From: Ampullaceana balthica
Lineage: Eukaryota; Mollusca; Gastropoda; Lymnaeidae
Direction: 5' to 3'
Length of the DNA: 64,000 bases
NCBI GenBank assembly: GCA_944989445.1
Contig: CALYLW010000997.1
Location: 372,751 to 436,750, forward strand
Program-made: the position numbers and the translations under genes
Part shown: positions 60,646-64,000 of the stretch, piece after piece
Position numbering within the stretch: position 1 is the first letter of the stretch
Layout of the letters: each line of letters starts with the position of its first letter
Notes under the pieces: model-generated
The model's input: only the letters and a program-made list of their open reading frames with translations
Database searches by the model: none
Told to the model about the DNA's origin: nothing

Positions 60646-61261
60646 TAAAAGGGGCGGCGAAATGGATACCGCCCCGGGCGGCAAAGGTTCTAGCTACGCC
60701 ACTGTGCTAAGTAATAAAGAATTAATTTTTTAGCATTGGAACAAAATTAAGATATGTTATTATCTTCAGCTCAAGACGTGTTTGTTATTTGTTGTTATAT
60801 TTAAATTAAACACTCTCTTCGTTATTTTAAGATAATTATTGTACTAAATTTTTGTAAAGACAATTTTTGAATATTTGATTATATATTAAAAATGTCAGCT
60901 CTTTAGTTATAGTTAGTTATAGAATTTATTTCCATATTCACTAGTATCTCGGGCTATAATTGTAACATATTCAGTAAAATGGTCTTGACATTGGAATCGG
61001 TATTTCTTCTTTCCCGTTACAGTTGGTAAAGTGAATTTTTTTAAACTTTAGTTGTATGTTTGTACTACTACCTAAATGACTCTAAATCTTAAATTGAAAA
61101 GATTTGTTAAAATATAAAATTGAATTCTGGCAACGCTGATTTTTTTTTAGATGCCTACGTTTTTACTAATGTTAGAGAGGGAATAGGGGAGGGGGAGATA
61201 GGAGACACTAAAGATTTAGATGAAGTGAATTTGTGTTGTATAATATCTGAAAAAAGCTAAC

Positions 61262-61392
61262 CTGAAATCATTGGACATTACATAAAGTTTGACTTCTGAA
61301 TCTGTCGCGTTACGTAAGCCATTATGTATGCTAGCCCTTGGTGTACACTGTTGTGTGACTCTGTTGTACATGAAACTCTGACAAGTATCCTT
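61262..61392 (-). pseudogene. Decayed PAN-like exon, possibly of locus F
   Basis: The minus strand reads KDTCQSFMYNRVTQQCTPR followed by an open linker ending VKLYVMSNDF and a GTTAGC donor-like site. The cysteine pattern matches the end of PAN exon 2 in A to E (compare SCLGVSYDKVTKICTSG). A stop lies a few codons upstream in frame, and the terminal phase does not fit the F exon at 56820. It is therefore either a relic or needs another exon. Confidence 0.42.
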
Positions 61393-61399
61393 GAAGCTT

Positions 61400-62950
61400 A
61401 AAGTAAATCATTCTCCATGGTCAATATCATGGCAAATTTATAGTGCATAAATAGCGTGGAGCGTATATATTTTTAAATATAATATTTATTTTTTTTATTC
61501 AGGTTTATTTATATAGAAAAAGATGTTTTAAAATTCACATTTATCACTAAATCCATTTAACATCTCCAAATTCTCATCTCAGGTACAGCCTCATTTCTTT
61601 CTTTCCATGTTTCTAATTAATACATGATATTCCTCTTATATCTTTTCTATTTTAACGTTTAAGTCAGACTGCAATAGAGGACCCTTTGCTTCATATTTTA
61701 ATAAATAAGCATTAGTTGAATCTTTTGATTCTTGTTTAATACAGGCATCAATATCTTCAATGTTATTCGAATAATTGCTTCTATTATTGTCCAACTACAT
61801 GAAATAAAGTCATGGGATAAATCGACTACTAAATAACCAGATACAAAGAACGATAATTATTACATCATCCTTTGGGTCTTAAGGAAAGTCAAAAGTCCCA
61901 AATACGTTAAATTTAATTAATATTTTAAATGGTTGTAAGCTCATGATAACATATAGCATCACATAAAGCAAAGATGGCAACCTAGATCGTTTTAAAATGC
62001 TGATGTGTGGCTATAAATACCATGTGTGTTAACAAGAAAACAACGAGCTAAGACATGTGTGTTAACAAGAAAAAATCGAACAATCGTAGAAATAAATTAA
62101 AGATGGATTGGACATACGTTCTAGAAAGACAACAGCAAGCAGGACAAGCACGAAGATAAAACCAACAAGGCAAACGACTGCGACAACGGCCCAAGAAGGC
62201 ACGGAGGCGTACTGTGTTGGATGAGGCAGAGGGACAGTGATTTTACCTATTTGCTAAACAAGCTTTAGCTAAAGGGACCCCGCCTTCTAGTGGGGAGGGG
62301 GGGGGCTGAATTTTTAAATCATATTTGGCACTGACAAAGATTATCTGGACTTCAAAAGGGCCCCCCCATATCTCAAATAGCTGAGGGCTCCATCAATTCT
62401 AAATCCGGCCCTGCAGAGGGAATAGGAAAAAGTGGGGACTACAGGCAAAGTGACTGAAGCCCTGTGTTTCCAAAGGAATTTAAAGTAAAAATAATAAATG
62501 AATTATTATTTTTAAAAGGAAAGTGCGTGGGGGTGGGGGGGGAAATCATGAAGATGTACAGGTTTACCTTGATAAACAATGTAAAAGACAGTGAAGTGGC
62601 GAGGGTGCCGTCCTTTGTCCGCCTAAAATATTGGTCCAGTAACTTAACTTTGATTTGATGAAGTTTAACCCCTCTATTTTAACTGAGCTCTGTAGTTTTG
62701 GTCCATTCATTAATATAACTGCAATGTAAATAGAATTATTTATTTCTTTATGGTATTTTGAAATAATTTAATCATTACATTTAACGTTTTCGGCATACGG
62801 CAACACAACAATACAAGATTTTAAACATTACGAGCGGCTTTTCCCACATAACTTGGAGTTGGCTTCTTTTATTACTTCGATAAATTTATTGTTTAAAAAT
62901 AAATGGTATATTTAAAATTAACTAAGTAACCCACTACTCACGTAGCAGCA
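61400..62950. other. No gene supported
   Basis: A short plus-strand frame at about 62103-62240 (MDWTYVLERQQQAGQARR, then a stop) is lysine/arginine/glutamine rich and looks like a transposon remnant. G-rich tracts and a TAAATCCGGCCCTG hAT-end-like motif lie at 62230-62415. Confidence 0.4.
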
Positions 62951-62956
62951 TTGCGT

Positions 62957-63015
62957 GCAGGTGACTCCAGTACATGGTGTATCACAAGAACTGCCAGCAC
63001 TTATTATTTGACCGT
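62957..63015 (-). other. Cysteine-rich exon-like stretch
   Basis: The minus strand reads SSCDTPCTGVTCTQCCY followed by a perfect GTGAGT donor and preceded by a CTGGCAG acceptor-like site. Five cysteines in 17 residues is striking, but the phase differs from the lectin exons and no partner exon was found. Confidence 0.25.
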
Positions 63016-63665
63016 CAATCTTTATATTTGGGATTCAAACAAGTATTACTCATTAAGCATTTAGATTAGTATCTAGTGATGTGTAGCCTACTTAAGAAAA
63101 TGTTCAAAAAGGTCTCCGTCAGATATTATTGTAATTTACATTGGCTCAATGTGACTCAATGTTTGTCAACCCAAAGCAGTCTTTGGAAAATAAAAACTCA
63201 ACTCTTCTTGTAAAATATAATTCTGAGTTCAAGGTCATCAGTGATATAATAATCTCGACAAAATAGTAGTTGTTATATGTTTTGCATCAAAAAAGTATAT
63301 AACTACCTGCAATTTTGCAAAATTTAATTTTCAAATGTCTGGTTTCACATATGAATAGTTATTATCAACTACCTTGTTTTGTTTTTATCAAAGCAAAGAT
63401 CTCTTTATCAAAGATTAACATAATCATATTATGTCAATTAAGGAGGACATTTTATAAATGATATTTTTTGCTCATTAATCATTAACTTGACGATCCTATT
63501 TACTTCAGACACAATAAACTTATGTATAGAATGATCGTCTGTAATGGATGAGTTCTAGATTTGTATGCATAAACAATCCACGCACTCTTTCTTCTTTTAC
63601 AGACTTTTACTAATATCTTTCTTACCTTGATTCTCTACACTAGCACAAGTAGTTACTTTAAAGCA

Positions 63666-63872
63666 ATGACCAAACAAATTTGTCAATTTCAATTTTTAAA
63701 CATTGTCATGTTGTTTTGTTTGGTAATAGCAGGATGTCACAAAAATTGTTTGCAATCAAAGGCATTGGGTTTAGAGGCTCATCTATTTTATTCTAAAACA
63801 TATTGTGTGTTACAAAGAAAGAGCTATACAAACACATTTCTTCAAACTTCAAACGAGCTTTTGTGGCAATAA
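63666..63872 (+). CDS. Possible small secreted protein, unsupported by family
   Basis: An ATG opens MTKQICQFQFLNIVMLFCL, a signal-like hydrophobic start, followed by a cysteine-containing tail to a stop after 68 residues. AT-rich frames of this size occur by chance. No homologue was recognised. Confidence 0.2.
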   Translation: MTKQICQFQFLNIVMLFCLVIAGCHKNCLQSKALGLEAHLFYSKTYCVLQRKSYTNTFLQTSNELLWQ

Positions 63873-64000
63873 ATTACAAAATAAACAAAAATGTACAGAT
63901 TATTGCAATGACTTCTTTGAACTACGGTCATGAACGGCATTATTCGCCATGCTGCATCGATTTGAATCCGATTGTAGATTGTCACATCTCTTTTTTGTTC

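Larger units (their letters stand above)
57232..60704 (+). mobile_element. hAT transposon, 3.47 kb, exact 8-bp target duplication
   Basis: Ends CAGTGGCGTAGCTA and TAGCTACGCCACTG, flanked on both sides by TGCTAAGT (57224-57231 and 60705-60712). Plus-strand transposase relics near 59560-59890 read LENSVPNIAIL, TIAISVTSCEKSFSKLK and MSDLRQKNLEIL, the hAT C-terminal dimerisation region of the ZMYM1-like type. Stops and nested MITEs show it is inactive. Confidence 0.86.

Noticed and set aside
63627..63872. Confident secreted-protein gene at the right edge
   Set aside because: Only a hydrophobic start and a few cysteines support it; listed at low confidence.

Overview
This is AT-rich, intron-containing metazoan DNA. 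The dominant feature is a head-to-tail cluster of C-type lectin-like genes on the minus strand, embedded in dense transposon debris (hAT, PIF/Harbinger-type and other MITEs, several non-LTR retrotransposon tails, an LTR-element remnant, microsatellites and minisatellites). The lectin architecture, the repeat spectrum and the base composition best fit a mollusc, probably a gastropod. That placement is inference, because no species-diagnostic gene is present.

Lectin genes: five complete five-exon models can be built, labelled here A to E from left to right. Coding spans are A 5008-8724, B 9874-15815, C 20964-28278, D 30135-39672 and E 47999-51958, all transcribed right to left. A sixth locus, F, is represented by its 3' CTLD exon (56468-56820) and perhaps a decayed exon at 61262-61392. 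Each complete model has (1) a signal-peptide exon, (2) a PAN/apple-like cysteine exon, (3) a linker exon that ends with the first part of the C-type lectin domain (CTLD), (4) a CTLD exon carrying the WVGLDD-type core and (5) a last exon carrying the ligand-loop triplet, the last cysteines and the stop. All twenty introns are phase 1, the reading frame is continuous, and the predicted proteins are 241-251 residues. B and C are recent duplicates, D and E are a second pair, and A is diverged. The ligand-site triplet differs between genes: QPD in B and C, HPD in A, TSD in D and TPD in E. This suggests a small family of secreted, calcium-type lectins that diversified in specificity, as expected of mucosal or immune recognition proteins.

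Non-genic layout: 1-5 kb holds CT- and AAC-rich simple repeats, an RTE-like retroposon and an inverted-repeat MITE. Intron 3 of A holds an unexplained GC-rich block and a 28-bp minisatellite that runs up to the splice donor. Between B and C lie a broken transposon ORF, a long AT microsatellite, a 33-bp array and a tRNA-like SINE candidate. Intron 3 of C contains a degenerate LTR retroelement with a 61-bp tandem array. The introns of D contain a hAT-Charlie relic, a Harbinger-type MITE, a LINE reverse-transcriptase relic and a full hAT element with an exact 8-bp target duplication. From 40 to 47 kb there are MITEs, a 125-bp-armed hairpin and a 1.2-kb GC-richer insertion. From 53 to 61 kb there is a palindrome-bearing 36-bp array and a 3.5-kb hAT element with exact target duplications and nested insertions. 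No tRNA, rRNA or CRISPR gene was recognised. No bacterial-type operon structure is present.
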